A DNA stretch of 64,000 nt, from NCBI RefSeq assembly GCF_030055435.1, contig NZ_JASFYG010000003.1:91619-155618 (forward strand), read 5' to 3'. The position numbers were made by a program, and so were the translations under genes. Positions 18,503 to 28,359 of the stretch are shown here, in pieces (the first letter of the stretch is position 1; each line of letters opens with the position of its first letter). Below the pieces are notes generated by a model, which saw only the letters and a program-made list of their open reading frames with translations, searched no databases and was not told where the DNA came from. The stretch is from Methanothermobacter sp. GTDB taxonomy: Archaea > Methanobacteriota > Methanobacteria > Methanobacteriales > Methanothermobacteraceae.

Positions 18503-20671
18503 ATGATTCTACACAGATACACAAGGTTCATTGATAGGGTGGGGGCATTGGTTAATAGAACTCTTACTGCTGCTGAGAAGATACAGTACTACCGCGATAG
18601 AAGGACCCGGCTGGCTCTTGTCGCCTCACTCACAGCTCTCTGTATTGTTGCAACTATTTATTTCCACATCTTTCTCAGGGTTGAAGTTGTATTCACACAC
18701 ATATTTTACATACCAATAGTCCTTGCAGCTATCTGGTTTGATAGGAAGTCATTCCTTGTAACAGCCTTCCTTGGTACGGTACTCATTGTAACAAACATTA
18801 TGGCGTCTCTTTCAGGTTTCTATGAGGACCTTATGAGGGTTTCCGTCATGTTTTTTGTTAACCTCAGTACAGTATTCCTGGCAGAGTCCATAAAGGAATC
18901 AGAGGAGGTTATCCGTGAGACCGAGGAGAAGTACAGGACAATAGTTGAGACAGCAAGGGATGCAATAATAACCGCTGACGAGAGTGGAAGGGTGGTTTCA
19001 TGGAACCAAGGGGCTGAGAAGATCTTTGGATACACTGCAGATGATATGAAGGGAAAACACATCAATAAAATAATCTCAGAGCAAAATCGGGAGGCGCACA
19101 AATTTCCTGATACATTTACGAGTGACGTTTCACTGATGATGACAGATGTCGAGGCCATCCGAAAGGATGGAAAAAGAGTCCCGGTGGATATTTCCGTTAC
19201 AGGATGGCATTACCTGGGGGAAAACTTTGTAACTGCAGTCATAAGGGATATTTCAGAGCGAAAAAAGGCTGAAGAGGCATTGAGAGAGAGTGAAAAGAAA
19301 TTCAAGGCGGTTTTCAACGGCGTTGATGATATAATAACCATCGTTGAGTTAAGGGATGATGGACTGCCAGGTAACTACATTGAGGTGAACAGGACCGCTG
19401 TGGAGAAACTTGGCTACTCAAGGGATGAACTCCTCAGCATGACACCCATGGACCTTGGACCCACAGAGGAGGAGCTCTCAGCGAATATGAAGACACTCCT
19501 TGAAAGGAAGGCTGCAAGGTTTGAGAGAACCTACATATCAAAGGACGGCCGCAGGATCCCGGTTGAGGTGAACTCCCGCCTCCTTGAGATTGGAGATAAA
19601 AAAGTAGTTGTATCGGTTTCAAGGGACATAACCCATAGACTGGAGAACGAAAGGAAACTGAGGGAGAGTGAGGAAAAATACAGGTCACTATTTGATCTTT
19701 CACCAAACTTTATAGCTCTCATTAATCCTGATGATGGTGTTATACTTGAAGTAAACTCAGCTGTTATCAAAAATCTTGGAATCTCTCCCGAAGAACTGAA
19801 AGGAAAATCCATTTATGAACTGGAATTTATATCTGATGAGGTTAAAAATGAATTCAGATCCCGTCTTGCTAAAATTAAAGTTTTTGAGAGTATTGAACCA
19901 TATGAGACCGTATTACATGATATAAATGGTAAAGAGTACACCGTAATGATATACAGTAAACTCATAAACGCTGAGGGTCGTGATTGTGTCCTTGTTGTCA
20001 TTAATGATATCTCAGACCTCAAGAGGACACAGAGGATGCTTGAAAAGTCCCTCGAGGAGAAGGAACTCCTCCTCAAGGAGATACACCACCGGGTCAAGAA
20101 CAACCTGATGATAATCTCAAGCCTCCTCAGCCTCCAGTCAAGGAAGGCCAAGGATGAGGAGACCCTGGACCTCTTCAGGGAGAGTGAAAACAGGGCGAGG
20201 TCCATGGCCCTGATCCATGAAAGGCTTTACCGTTCAGGGGATCTCAAAAACATTGATATGGGTGAATACATAAGGACACTCGCATCTGAGGTCTTCAGAA
20301 GTTACTCTGCAGATTCCAGGATAAGGCTGAATATGGATGTGGCTGAACTGAAAGTTGACGTAGAGACCGCCATACCTGTTGGCCTCATCGTCAATGAACT
20401 TTTAACAAATGCTGTGAAGCATGCCTTCCCTGATGGCGAAGGCACTGTATCTGTATCGGTTAAAAGAAGCAATAACCATGTTCTTATTGAGGTTAGTGAT
20501 GATGGGGTTGGATTTCCACCGGATCTTGACTGGGAGAGCAGTCCATCCCTTGGCCTCCAGCTTGTAAGGAACCTCACCAATCAGATTGACGGGACTGTAG
20601 AGATGATTTCAGATGGGGGCACAACATTCAGGATAACCTTCACAGAGAAGGGCGTTATTGATGAAAAATAG
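18503..20671 (+). CDS. Membrane PAS sensor histidine kinase (HisKA_2 type)
   Basis: 722 residues. About four membrane helices (36-130) are followed by three PAS domains (about 140-255, 265-385, 390-510). A HisKA_2 dimerisation/phosphotransfer domain has EIHHRVKNNL with His528/529, and an HATPase_c domain carries NELLTNAVKHAF and DDGVGF. Such kinases sense small ligands or redox state and pass phosphate to a response regulator; none is encoded nearby. A TATA-like AAATTATAAATG about 28 bases before the ATG suggests a leaderless or nearly leaderless message. About 300 bases upstream (18204-18502) hold only promoter elements. Confidence 0.88.
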   Translation: MILHRYTRFIDRVGALVNRTLTAAEKIQYYRDRRTRLALVASLTALCIVATIYFHIFLRVEVVFTHIFYIPIVLAAIWFDRKSFLVTAFLGTVLIVTNIMASLSGFYEDLMRVSVMFFVNLSTVFLAESIKESEEVIRETEEKYRTIVETARDAIITADESGRVVSWNQGAEKIFGYTADDMKGKHINKIISEQNREAHKFPDTFTSDVSLMMTDVEAIRKDGKRVPVDISVTGWHYLGENFVTAVIRDISERKKAEEALRESEKKFKAVFNGVDDIITIVELRDDGLPGNYIEVNRTAVEKLGYSRDELLSMTPMDLGPTEEELSANMKTLLERKAARFERTYISKDGRRIPVEVNSRLLEIGDKKVVVSVSRDITHRLENERKLRESEEKYRSLFDLSPNFIALINPDDGVILEVNSAVIKNLGISPEELKGKSIYELEFISDEVKNEFRSRLAKIKVFESIEPYETVLHDINGKEYTVMIYSKLINAEGRDCVLVVINDISDLKRTQRMLEKSLEEKELLLKEIHHRVKNNLMIISSLLSLQSRKAKDEETLDLFRESENRARSMALIHERLYRSGDLKNIDMGEYIRTLASEVFRSYSADSRIRLNMDVAELKVDVETAIPVGLIVNELLTNAVKHAFPDGEGTVSVSVKRSNNHVLIEVSDDGVGFPPDLDWESSPSLGLQLVRNLTNQIDGTVEMISDGGTTFRITFTEKGVIDEK

Positions 20672-20692
20672 AAGTAGAGTGATAGAAAAGAA

Positions 20693-21184
20693 TTATTCTA
20701 TCTTCCTGAACTCCTTCTTGGGGGCCCCGCAGATGGCGCACCTTTCTGGTGCCTCACCCTCAACGGTGTTACCGCACCAGTTGCAGACGTAGTAGTCCAC
20801 CTCAACGTTCCTTCCAAGGTTATCGAGGGCCTTCTGGTAGAGTTCAGCGTGGATCTTCTCAACCTTATTTGCAACGTCAAAGCTCCAGCGCGCCTGCTCT
20901 TCACCCTCTGCTTCTGCTTCCTCTATGAATCCAGGGTACATCTCCTTGAATTCCGCGGTTTCTCCGGCTATTGCCTCCCTGAGGTTCTCCTCTGTGCTAT
21001 TGATTGCCCCCATGGCCTCAAGGTGGTTCATCGCATGGACTGTCTCTGCTGCGGCCGCGGCACGGAAGAGCTTTGCAACCTGGTGGTAACCCTCCTCATC
21101 AGCCTTTCTTGCGAATGCAAGGTACTTTCTGTTTGCCTGTGACTCCCCGGCAAATGCTTCCTTCAGGTTATCCATTGTTGACAT
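20693..21184 (-). CDS. rbr: Rubrerythrin
   Basis: A 163-residue non-haem iron peroxidase that removes hydrogen peroxide in anaerobes. An N-terminal ferritin-like four-helix domain carries the di-iron glutamates (AFAGESQANRKYLAFA, AAAAETVHAMNHL, IAGETAEFKEM). A C-terminal rubredoxin-like site is CNWCGNTVEG...CAICGAP. ATG at 21184 follows GAGGTGAT. A CTTTATAAG box lies near 21225. Converges with the histidine kinase gene. Confidence 0.94.
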   Translation of the reverse strand: MSTMDNLKEAFAGESQANRKYLAFARKADEEGYHQVAKLFRAAAAAETVHAMNHLEAMGAINSTEENLREAIAGETAEFKEMYPGFIEEAEAEGEEQARWSFDVANKVEKIHAELYQKALDNLGRNVEVDYYVCNWCGNTVEGEAPERCAICGAPKKEFRKIE

Positions 21185-21319
21185 CAAAAATCACCTCATC
21201 TTATTTTATGTTATTCTGATCTTATAAAGAAAAAACATGAATCAGTACAGATTATAAAAAGCTTAAATTTTTAGGGGCAATGGGCCCTGAAAAATAAATA
21301 GGTAGAATTATCAGTCTAC

Positions 21320-21526
21320 TTATAACTGTTTAGCGGCCATTTCAATGTCTGTGGCTTTAACAGTTTTTCTACCGGCGTGTTTTGCAAGTTCAACGGCTTT
21401 GCGTGAGATTTCCTCACCCATGTCTTCGAGGGCCTTTGCTAAAGCCTCTTTTGCATCATCACTTATTCTCTGGGCACCGGCATTTTTTATTATTCTACCT
21501 ACTGGTGCGATTGGTAATTCAGCCAT
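21320..21526 (-). CDS. Archaeal histone (HMtA type)
   Basis: A 68-residue histone-fold protein that wraps DNA as dimers and longer stacks. The sequence [20 protein letters not shown] at the N terminus and [16 protein letters not shown] at the C terminus are the classic HMf/HMt pattern. It is closest to my recollection of HMtA1 of M. thermautotrophicus. GGAGGTGAAATT precedes the ATG, and a strong TATA box lies near 21565. Confidence 0.95.
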   Translation of the reverse strand: MAELPIAPVGRIIKNAGAQRISDDAKEALAKALEDMGEEISRKAVELAKHAGRKTVKATDIEMAAKQL

Positions 21527-21559
21527 AATTTCACCTCCAAATTAAGCTGGTAATCTCTA

Positions 21560-21570
21560 ATATTTAAATT
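21560..21570 (-). promoter_or_regulatory. TATA box of the histone gene
   Basis: The plus strand reads AATATTTAAAT; on the minus strand this is an A/T-only box about 35-45 bases upstream of the histone ATG, followed by a short leader with GGAGGTGA. Confidence 0.5.
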
Positions 21571-21690
21571 TATTGGTTCTGCCGGGTTAATGGACCACAT
21601 AGGGCCCATGGGGGTAAATTGATATGGATTTCATCAAAACCAAAAATTTTAAACTTGGAGAACCAGATACTAAATCGCATGTTTGGCACC

Positions 21691-22794
21691 ATGGATATTA
21701 AAACCCGCACAGAAAAAATACTTGAAAAGGCAATGGACGAGCCAATCAACAATGAGGAGGCCCTCTACTTAATGAATGTGAGGGGAAGGGACCTCCAGGC
21801 CCTTTTAATAGCCGCGGACACTGTCAGGGAGTCCGAGGTGGGTGACAGGGTAACCTACATTGAGAACTGGAACATCAACTTCACCAATATATGCTCGGGA
21901 CAGTGCGGGTTCTGTGCCTTTAAGAGGGATGATCTGGATGGAGACGCATATTACCTTGAAACTGAAAGAATCCTTGAAATTGCCCGTAAGGCCGTGGAAA
22001 AGGGTGCCCGTGAACTCTGCATACAGGGAGGCCTCTACCCTGGCCTTGACACCTACTTCTATGAGGATCTTTTGAGGGCCATAAAATCGGAGCTACCCCA
22101 CGTGCACCTCCACTCATTCTCCCCAATGGAGGTTTACTATGGTGCCCGTAATGCGGAATTATCCATTGAGGAGGCCCTCAGGATACTTAAAAGGGCGGGC
22201 CTCGGTTCAATGCCCGGTACGGCGGCAGAGATACTCAATGATGATATAAGGGCTGTTATCTGCCCTACAAAGCTGAGTACCGGGGAGTGGATTGAGGTTA
22301 TAGAGACAGCACACAGGATTGGGATACCAACAACCTGCACCATGATGTACGGTCACATTGATGGACCCGAGCACAGGGTTGAACACATGGCCATACTGCG
22401 GCAGATTCAGGAGAGAACAGGGGGATTCACCGAGTTTGTCCCCTTACCATTCATGCATCCAAGGGCCCCCATATACCGTGAGGGAAAGGCGGCTGCAGGC
22501 GCAACCGGTACAGAGGACCTCAAGGTCTACGCGGTTTCAAGGCTGATGTTCAGGGGCCTTATCAGGAACATACAGGCCTCCTGGGTTAAACTGGGCTTTA
22601 AGTTTGCACAGGTTGCCCTCATGTCAGGGGCCAACGACCTGGGGGGTACACTGGGTGAGGAGAACATCTCAAGGTCTGCGGGCGCCTCACATGGCGTTAG
22701 AACTGAACCCGAAGAAATAATAAGGGTTGTAAGGGACCTGGGAAGGATTCCTGCAAGCAGGGATACGCTTTACAGGGAAATAGAGGATGTTTAG
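21691..22794 (+). CDS. cofH: F420 synthesis: 5-amino-6-(D-ribitylamino)uracil-L-tyrosine 4-hydroxyphenyl transferase CofH
   Basis: A 367-residue radical SAM enzyme that joins a tyrosine-derived 4-hydroxybenzyl radical to the ribityl-uracil, after which CofG closes F0, the chromophore of coenzyme F420. The cluster motif is [12 protein letters not shown], and [11 protein letters not shown] and [13 protein letters not shown] are family landmarks. cofG is not in the window. An AAAATTTTAAA box at 21643-21653 places the transcript start near an upstream in-frame ATG at 21679, so the mRNA may be leaderless and the protein four residues longer. Confidence 0.93.
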   Translation: MDIKTRTEKILEKAMDEPINNEEALYLMNVRGRDLQALLIAADTVRESEVGDRVTYIENWNINFTNICSGQCGFCAFKRDDLDGDAYYLETERILEIARKAVEKGARELCIQGGLYPGLDTYFYEDLLRAIKSELPHVHLHSFSPMEVYYGARNAELSIEEALRILKRAGLGSMPGTAAEILNDDIRAVICPTKLSTGEWIEVIETAHRIGIPTTCTMMYGHIDGPEHRVEHMAILRQIQERTGGFTEFVPLPFMHPRAPIYREGKAAAGATGTEDLKVYAVSRLMFRGLIRNIQASWVKLGFKFAQVALMSGANDLGGTLGEENISRSAGASHGVRTEPEEIIRVVRDLGRIPASRDTLYREIEDV

Positions 22795-22820
22795 CGTTTC
22801 AGGGTCGCTGATTTTTTTTG

Positions 22821-23174
22821 TTAGTCCATTCTTTCTATTATTATTCTGTCACCCTCATCAACACTGAAGAAGAGGTCAAGATTTCTGGTCACCCTCCCTA
22901 TATGATTCACGGGGGAGTAGGGCTGTGTTGACCCGAAGAATATGCAGAGGGCGTACCCTGGCGGCCAGTAGGATATGTCCCCTGGACTGGCGGTATCAGA
23001 GGGGTTCTCATAGTCAAGGGTGACTGGTATATCGAAGTAGACCTCCTCCATCCACAGGAGGGCCCTGCCCTCAAGTGGAAGGCTCTCATAGATCCTCTCT
23101 GCAGATTCAGGGTTTCTCTCATCAAGTTCGGCCTCAGCGTAACCCTTACCCTCCACGGTTATCCTTATCCTCAT
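22821..23174 (-). CDS. Cyclophilin-like fold protein
   Basis: 117 residues matching the small archaeal/thermophile family with a cyclophilin-like beta barrel (TM1367 group). Seen are VYFDIPV, DISYWPPGYALCIFFGSTQP and a C-terminal FSVDEGDRIIIERM. Family members lack clear prolyl isomerase residues and have no established activity. GGTGATC before the ATG is a near-perfect ribosome binding site. It is the last gene of the S2P-elp3-deoC run. Confidence 0.82.
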   Translation of the reverse strand: MRIRITVEGKGYAEAELDERNPESAERIYESLPLEGRALLWMEEVYFDIPVTLDYENPSDTASPGDISYWPPGYALCIFFGSTQPYSPVNHIGRVTRNLDLFFSVDEGDRIIIERMD

Positions 23175-23228
23175 GTCAGATCACCCTTCTGGGAATGCTT
23201 CCGAGGATCAGGAACCTCTCTTCTCATA

Positions 23229-23894
23229 TTACCTCCACTCCTCCATGATCTGGACCCCGGTTGATGTTCCAATCCTGTCTGCACCGGCCTCTATCATTGC
23301 AAGGGCTGTTTCAGCATCCCTTATACCGCCGGCTGCCTTAACACCCATCTCATCACCAACAGTCTCCCGCATGAGTTTCACGTCCTCCACTGTGGCACCT
23401 GAAAGCCCACCATAGGCTGTAGATGTTTTAACAAACGCGGCACCAGCATCCTTACTTATGAGGCATGCCTCCACCTTCTCCTCGTCTGTGAGGTAGGCTG
23501 TCTCCAGTATAACCTTCACAGGGACGCCTGCGGCATCAACGACTCCACTTATATCCTCATAGACAAGTTCCCTCAGCCCTGACTTCAGTGCCCCTATGTT
23601 CATTACCATGTCAACCTCCTCTGCACCGTTTTCCACGGCCTCTGATGCCTCGAAGGCCTTAACCGCAGGCGTGTTAACACCTGCTGGAAATCCTATAACA
23701 GAGCAGACCATGACATCGCTATCCCTAAGGAGTTCAGAGGCCAGCCTGACGTTGGTTGGGGTGACAACCGCGCACCTGAACCCATACTCAATGGCCTCCC
23801 TGCAAAGTTTTTCGATATCAGCAACAGTTGCATCTGCCCTTACATTTGTATGGTCTATGAGTGATGCAAGTTCCTCTGCTGTTTCAACCTTCAT
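23229..23894 (-). CDS. deoC: Deoxyribose-phosphate aldolase
   Basis: A 221-residue class I aldolase cleaving 2-deoxyribose-5-phosphate to acetaldehyde and glyceraldehyde-3-phosphate. The Schiff-base lysine is in [15 protein letters not shown], the catalytic aspartate region is SLIDHTNV, and a second lysine lies in [13 protein letters not shown] at 23894 follows AGGAGGATTAAA and starts one base after the elp3 stop, so the genes are coupled. The frame extends upstream into elp3 but without a credible start. Confidence 0.93.
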   Translation of the reverse strand: MKVETAEELASLIDHTNVRADATVADIEKLCREAIEYGFRCAVVTPTNVRLASELLRDSDVMVCSVIGFPAGVNTPAVKAFEASEAVENGAEEVDMVMNIGALKSGLRELVYEDISGVVDAAGVPVKVILETAYLTDEEKVEACLISKDAGAAFVKTSTAYGGLSGATVEDVKLMRETVGDEMGVKAAGGIRDAETALAMIEAGADRIGTSTGVQIMEEWR

Positions 23895-23895
23895 T

Positions 23896-25512
23896 TTAAT
23901 CCTCCTGAAGCTTTTTTGACATGTAGGGGCCCTCTCTTCTGTAGCCAAATTTGCTGTAGTATTCACGGGCCCCTATCCCGCTTGTGACCATAATTTTCTC
24001 CATCCCCCCATCAGATGCTATTGTCTCTGCACGGCTCAGTAACTCCTCACCGTAGCCCCTGTGCTGTCCAACGGTATCGCGACGCTCACCTATGGGTATC
24101 ATTGAACCGTATACATGGAGTTCCCTTACAAGGGCGGTTTTATCATCTATTTCAGGTCGGTGGGCATTTTCTGATGGGAACCTGAGCCTCAGGAATCCTA
24201 TGAGGACATCATTTTCAGGGTCCTCTGCTGAGATGAAGAACTCCCTGCCGCCTGTGGCATCGTACTCCTCGACTATCACTGTAACTGCATCCTCATTGAC
24301 ACTCACACCCCTGCGGCTCATATGACCCACCTCCCGGCACCTTATGCATCTGCAGCGGATGCCCTCCTCCTCCAGGCGCCTGTAGACCAGTTCACCCAGG
24401 TTGGACTTTCTGACACCATCAACTATAAGCTGGGAGGGTATATCCCTCTGTATCCTCATGGTCCTCACCCAGGGGGGCATCATCTTCTTTATCTCGACGA
24501 TTAGATCAACGGCCTCCTCTGTGGAGTATGGTTTATAGAGTCCCCTCTCCCAGAGATTGTAGAGTTCGCTGCCCCTGGTAACAAGGCAGGGGTATATCTT
24601 CAGCATGTCAGGTCTGAAGGATGGGTCCTGGAATATCCTCCTGAATATCCTGAGGTCCCGGTCAAAGTCCGAGAAGAGGCCTGGCATGAGGTGCATCGCA
24701 ACCTTTATCCCCGAGTCCCTGAGTATCCTGTTGGACTCTATAACGTCCCCTATGCTGTGGCCCCTCCGGATACGCTGGTAGATGTAGTTGTAGATGGTCT
24801 GCACACCCAGCTCAACCCTGGTAACCCCAAGGCTGAGCATCCTGTCAACGTCCTCCTCCCGGCAGTAGTCTGGCCTTGTCTCAAATGTCATCCCAACGCA
24901 ACGAACCGGCGATGTCTCGTTGAACCGCTGGGCATCATCCACCTTCACATAACCGTGGTGATTGGGCATATCAACCCTTACACCGCTCAGCCTGGCTCCA
25001 AAGTCCACCATGGCCTCAAGGCAACTGGATATGAACCATTCCTGGTAGCAGAGGCTGTGGGACGGGAAGGTGCCCCCCATGACTATGAGTTCCACCTTGT
25101 CAACAGGGTGGCCTATGCTGTGTAGCTGCTCAAGGCGATTGTAGACCTGCCTGTAGGGGTGGAAATCGTACATTCTGGCCCTAAGGGCGGCTGGTTCCTC
25201 TCCTGTATAGCTGGGGGGTGCCTTTTCACTTTCAGGGCAGTACAGGCACCTTCCATGGGGGCATTCATGGGGGTGGCACATGACTGCCACAACGGCAACA
25301 CCCGATATTGTCCTGGTGGGTTTTTTTCTGAGGAGATTTTCGATCAATTTCTTTTCTTCTGGAGCAGCATGTTCAAGGATTTCTGAGTTACTCATGAATT
25401 TTTCAAGCCCAAAGTCACGACAAACCCTGTGTTTAGCCCTTTCAAGTTCCTTCCTTGTTTTTATCTGACCAGATATTATATCATCGATTATCCGGCGACA
25501 CGCTTCCCTCAT
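23896..25512 (-). CDS. elp3: tRNA U34 carboxymethyl synthase Elp3
   Basis: 538 residues. An N-terminal radical SAM domain with [11 protein letters not shown] makes a radical from acetyl-CoA. A C-terminal GNAT domain ([14 protein letters not shown], then [17 protein letters not shown]) binds that acetyl-CoA. The enzyme starts the cm5U modification of wobble uridine; archaea use Elp3 alone without other Elongator subunits. ATG at 25512 has GGTGAA upstream, whose GTG is an alternative start nine bases earlier. It precedes deoC in a minus-strand unit. Confidence 0.93.
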   Translation of the reverse strand: MREACRRIIDDIISGQIKTRKELERAKHRVCRDFGLEKFMSNSEILEHAAPEEKKLIENLLRKKPTRTISGVAVVAVMCHPHECPHGRCLYCPESEKAPPSYTGEEPAALRARMYDFHPYRQVYNRLEQLHSIGHPVDKVELIVMGGTFPSHSLCYQEWFISSCLEAMVDFGARLSGVRVDMPNHHGYVKVDDAQRFNETSPVRCVGMTFETRPDYCREEDVDRMLSLGVTRVELGVQTIYNYIYQRIRRGHSIGDVIESNRILRDSGIKVAMHLMPGLFSDFDRDLRIFRRIFQDPSFRPDMLKIYPCLVTRGSELYNLWERGLYKPYSTEEAVDLIVEIKKMMPPWVRTMRIQRDIPSQLIVDGVRKSNLGELVYRRLEEEGIRCRCIRCREVGHMSRRGVSVNEDAVTVIVEEYDATGGREFFISAEDPENDVLIGFLRLRFPSENAHRPEIDDKTALVRELHVYGSMIPIGERRDTVGQHRGYGEELLSRAETIASDGGMEKIMVTSGIGAREYYSKFGYRREGPYMSKKLQED

Positions 25513-25546
25513 TATATTCACCGTAAGTTCACTGGTAGATATGTTT

Positions 25547-26572
25547 TCATTCGATTCCCTTTCTCATAAGGTTCAGCGTCCTTATTATATCTGTCCTTGA
25601 AATTATACCCTTCAGTTTACCGTCACCCATCACAGGGAGCCTTCCAAGCTGGTGGCGGTTCATTTTTTCAAGGACAGAGGTGAGTTCCTCGTCCTCTGCG
25701 GCAGTCACAACCTCTGCGGTCATCACGTCCCCCACCATCACATCTCTGGCAGCCTCTGATATGTCATGGAACGTCACTATTCCCGCGAGCTCATCCCCAT
25801 CGGTTACAGGGTAACCCATGTGCTTCTTTCTGAACATGACATCAAGGGCCTCTCCCACTGTCATGTCAGGTCTGAGTGTTACAGGATCCGGGGTCATCAC
25901 ATCCCCCACGGTCACCCCCTCAAGAAGCGAGGATATTAGGGTTGACTGGTACTCCTGCTCTGCACCTATGTAGATGAAGAGCCCTATCAGTATCAGGAAG
26001 AGGTTATAGAAGAGGCCCGTGACCGCCATCATTGCGGCAATGGCCTTACCAAGGTTCGCTGCTATCCTGGTTGCCCTCAGGTAACTCACACGTTCAGCGA
26101 GTATCGCCCTCAGTATCCTCCCACCATCCATTGGGAATGCAGGTATAAGATTGAAGAGTGCCAGGACCAGATTAACAGCCAGGAAATCCCCAAGGAATGG
26201 TCTGAGGGGTCCTGTGAGGTTCAGGAGGATTGGCACTGCTGTTAACACTGCCATTATCATGTTTGTGAGTGGCCCGGCGATGGATATAAGGAACTCCTGC
26301 CTTGGCACCCGCGGTATCTCCTCCATCCTTGAAACCCCTCCTATGGGGAGGAGGAGTATGCTCCTTATCTTCACACCGAACCTGAGGGCGACATAGGAGT
26401 GGGCCAGTTCATGTATCACCACCACCACGAAGACGAGGGTTATGAGCACAGCAAGGTTGAGTGATAGGAAACCAAGGTAGGTGAGGAGGTATATGAATAC
26501 CATCAGAATGAGGAATGAGATGTCAAGTTCAACGGGTATTCCAAGAACCCGGAATATCTTCACGGCAGCCAT
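25547..26572 (-). CDS. Site-2 protease-like M50 metallopeptidase with CBS pair
   Basis: 341 residues. A membrane domain of about six helices carries the zinc motif HELAH (His54, Glu55, His58) and the distal [16 protein letters not shown] motif, as in S2P/SpoIVFB enzymes that cut membrane-bound substrates. Two CBS repeats (about 220-335) follow and probably sense adenine nucleotides. No substrate can be named; a membrane-anchored regulator is the usual type. The ATG has no ribosome binding site, and a TATAAAAAA box about 30 bases upstream suggests a leaderless transcript. Confidence 0.9.
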   Translation of the reverse strand: MAAVKIFRVLGIPVELDISFLILMVFIYLLTYLGFLSLNLAVLITLVFVVVVIHELAHSYVALRFGVKIRSILLLPIGGVSRMEEIPRVPRQEFLISIAGPLTNMIMAVLTAVPILLNLTGPLRPFLGDFLAVNLVLALFNLIPAFPMDGGRILRAILAERVSYLRATRIAANLGKAIAAMMAVTGLFYNLFLILIGLFIYIGAEQEYQSTLISSLLEGVTVGDVMTPDPVTLRPDMTVGEALDVMFRKKHMGYPVTDGDELAGIVTFHDISEAARDVMVGDVMTAEVVTAAEDEELTSVLEKMNRHQLGRLPVMGDGKLKGIISRTDIIRTLNLMRKGIE

Positions 26573-26644
26573 GCTATTATATTGGAGTGCTATGAATAAA
26601 TCATTTTTTATACCATGATGCACATAAATGTTAGTGGTGTTAAG

Positions 26645-26911
26645 ATGAAGGTAACGGAGTTCCTGGGTCGTAAGGTGCTGGATAAGAATGCAATGGAGAT
26701 AGGGAAGGTCTCTGACCTTGAACTGGACCCTGAGAAGGGTGTTGTGGATTCCATTATAATATCCAAGGGGGAGCTGTCCCTTAAACAGAGAACCTTCATT
26801 GTCGGCATGGACAACGTGAGCAGGGTTGGAGACTACGTGATACTTAAAATAGCCGCTGATGAGGCGGAAGAGGCCCCTGAAGAGGAGTCAAAGGAAGTTG
26901 CACCTGAATGA
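26645..26911 (+). CDS. PRC-barrel domain protein
   Basis: An 88-residue protein with a PRC-barrel fold (VTEFLGRKVLDKNAMEIGKVSDLELD...VDSIIIS) and an acidic tail (EEAPEEESKEVAPE). PRC barrels appear in RimM, in photosynthetic reaction centres and in many small archaeal proteins of unknown use, some linked to cell division. ATG at 26645 is backed by GGTG six bases upstream. It is divergent from the S2P gene; the promoter region of about 70 bases is shared. Confidence 0.85.
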   Translation: MKVTEFLGRKVLDKNAMEIGKVSDLELDPEKGVVDSIIISKGELSLKQRTFIVGMDNVSRVGDYVILKIAADEAEEAPEEESKEVAPE

Positions 26912-26922
26912 TGGTGGATACA

Positions 26923-27222
26923 ATGGAGGTTAAGGACGTAAACGGGAATGTGCTGACGGTTGGCATGGCTGTCCGCTACACAGGTACCGGCACGGCGGGT
27001 GAGATTTCAGCCATTAAGGTTGAAGATGGTGAGGGATGGGTACGTCTGGAGGACTCTGATCTATGGTACAACGCGAATTACCTGGAGGTAATCGACAGAT
27101 CCCAGCTTAAGAGGGGATCTGGAAAAGGAAGAAAAACTGATACCGTTGAAAAGCTTAAGAGGATGAAAGAGGACTTTGAAGACATTGATATGGGTTCAGA
27201 GGTCTGTGACGGTGGCGGATGA
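26923..27222 (+). CDS. DUF2098 family protein
   Basis: About 99 residues. The N-terminal part (EVKDVNGNVLTVGMAVRYTGTGTAGEI) matches a methanogen-specific family of small beta-rich proteins, DUF2098. The C-terminal third is basic then acidic. No function is known. The frame overlaps the PRC-barrel stop from an ATG at 26908, but GGTGGAT before the ATG at 26923 favours the later start. It is coupled to the PRC-barrel gene in either case. Confidence 0.78.
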   Translation: MEVKDVNGNVLTVGMAVRYTGTGTAGEISAIKVEDGEGWVRLEDSDLWYNANYLEVIDRSQLKRGSGKGRKTDTVEKLKRMKEDFEDIDMGSEVCDGGG

Positions 27223-27293
27223 AATCCATTAAATCCTTTTTTTATCAGTTTTTAATTCATATATGTGATACAAAAATTTAAGGGGGTGATATT

Positions 27294-27776
27294 GTGGCTG
27301 AGACAAAACTTCCAGGTCTTTTAACACTGATTCTGGGTATTCTTGTGATAATATTTCCGGTGTTTTCAATATTCACACTGAGTGTCCTCACAGGTGTTGT
27401 GGTTCTCTTTCTGGCGCTCTGACTGTTCCTTCTTGGCGTGAACGCATGGAAGGTTAGCAGAGGGGCGGGTGTGCTTTATGTTGTACTGGGAATACTTGGT
27501 GTGATAGTTGCAGCTGCCCTTGCAGGTAACGTGACTCTCTTCAGTTTCCTTGCGGCATTCTGGATATACATCACAGGTATAATCCTCGTAATCGCAGGTG
27601 TTGCAAGTTTATTCTCCAGGGAGCACAGAGCAGGAATGATTGTGGGTCTATCAGTTGTGGTTCTGGGAGTTCTTTACATCATTCTGGGAGTATTCGTAAG
27701 AAACCCTGTTTTTCTTGCCTGGCTGATTGGTCTTTCACTGGTCATTGATGGTATGGGTCTAATTCTCTATGAATGA
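27294..27776 (+). pseudogene. DUF308/HdeD-like membrane protein gene interrupted by in-frame TGA
   Basis: A GTG at 27294 with a perfect upstream GGGGGTGAT begins a hydrophobic reading frame (AETKLPGLLTLILGILVIIFP). It stops at TGA 27420-27422 and continues in the same frame, without any shift, to 27776. The joined product would be 160 residues with about six helices and repeated GxxxLxLG patterns, as in DUF308/HdeD proteins. A single G-to-T change (GGA to TGA) would explain the stop. Restart at GTG 27438 lacks a ribosome binding site and would lose two helices. Strain-specific lesion or sequence error. Confidence 0.75.
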
Positions 27777-28303
27777 ACGCCTGGAACATCAGGGTCCTGT
27801 CTGCTCACACAGAAACGGCAGAGGGCGGTGGGGGTGCTGATCTGCCTGTCCTTCACAGGGCAGTAGAAGACATCACCCACCCTTCTAACCCTCAAGCCTC
27901 CGGGGAAGCGGGTTCCAACAGGGTGGACTGGTTCCTCCCTTACAAAGGTTACGTAGATGGTTATTATACGGGCGATCCTCTGGAAGCACCTTTCAGGCCG
28001 TGAGCTGGCATGCCTTAACTGTTCATCAAGGAACCCTATGAACTCAGACAGTTTTTCAGTGTCAACCTCTCCGGGGTAGATGTTTTTATCATTCTTTATA
28101 TCCCTTATCCTGTTGAAGAAGGCCCGGGTGAACCTTTCAATGAATTCCTTCTGCTCCCTTGGTGGCATGTATCTGGCATCCTCCCTCAGGTAAACCGATG
28201 CGTCCATCACATCTTTTATGTGTATTGACGAGGCCTCCTTTTTAACCATCTCAAGGAGCTCCATTCTTGTCAGTTTCTCTGGAATCTCATCCGCCTGGAT
28301 CAT
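27767..28303 (-). CDS. DUF2115 family protein (copy 2)
   Basis: 178 residues, mainly helical, ending in HPVGTRFPGGLRVRRVGDVFYCPVKDRQ and CRFCVSR. This C-terminal signature, with a Cys in YCPVKDxQ, defines the methanogen family DUF2115, which has no known role. GGAGGG precedes the ATG. It lies 57 bases after a paralogue and overlaps the 3' end of the convergent DUF308-like gene by ten bases. The extra CxxC pair suggests metal binding. Confidence 0.82.
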   Translation of the reverse strand: MIQADEIPEKLTRMELLEMVKKEASSIHIKDVMDASVYLREDARYMPPREQKEFIERFTRAFFNRIRDIKNDKNIYPGEVDTEKLSEFIGFLDEQLRHASSRPERCFQRIARIITIYVTFVREEPVHPVGTRFPGGLRVRRVGDVFYCPVKDRQISTPTALCRFCVSRQDPDVPGVHS

Positions 28304-28359
28304 TGAGGCCCTCCTTCAGGTTTTCAAAGGTTCTGCTGATCAGAAGCCATCTCCCTGAG

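Noticed and set aside
27420-27422. TGA as selenocysteine or other recoding
   Set aside because: No nearby hairpin was recognised, the position is in a membrane helix of a DUF308-like protein, and Methanothermobacter is not known to use selenocysteine. A point mutation is simpler.
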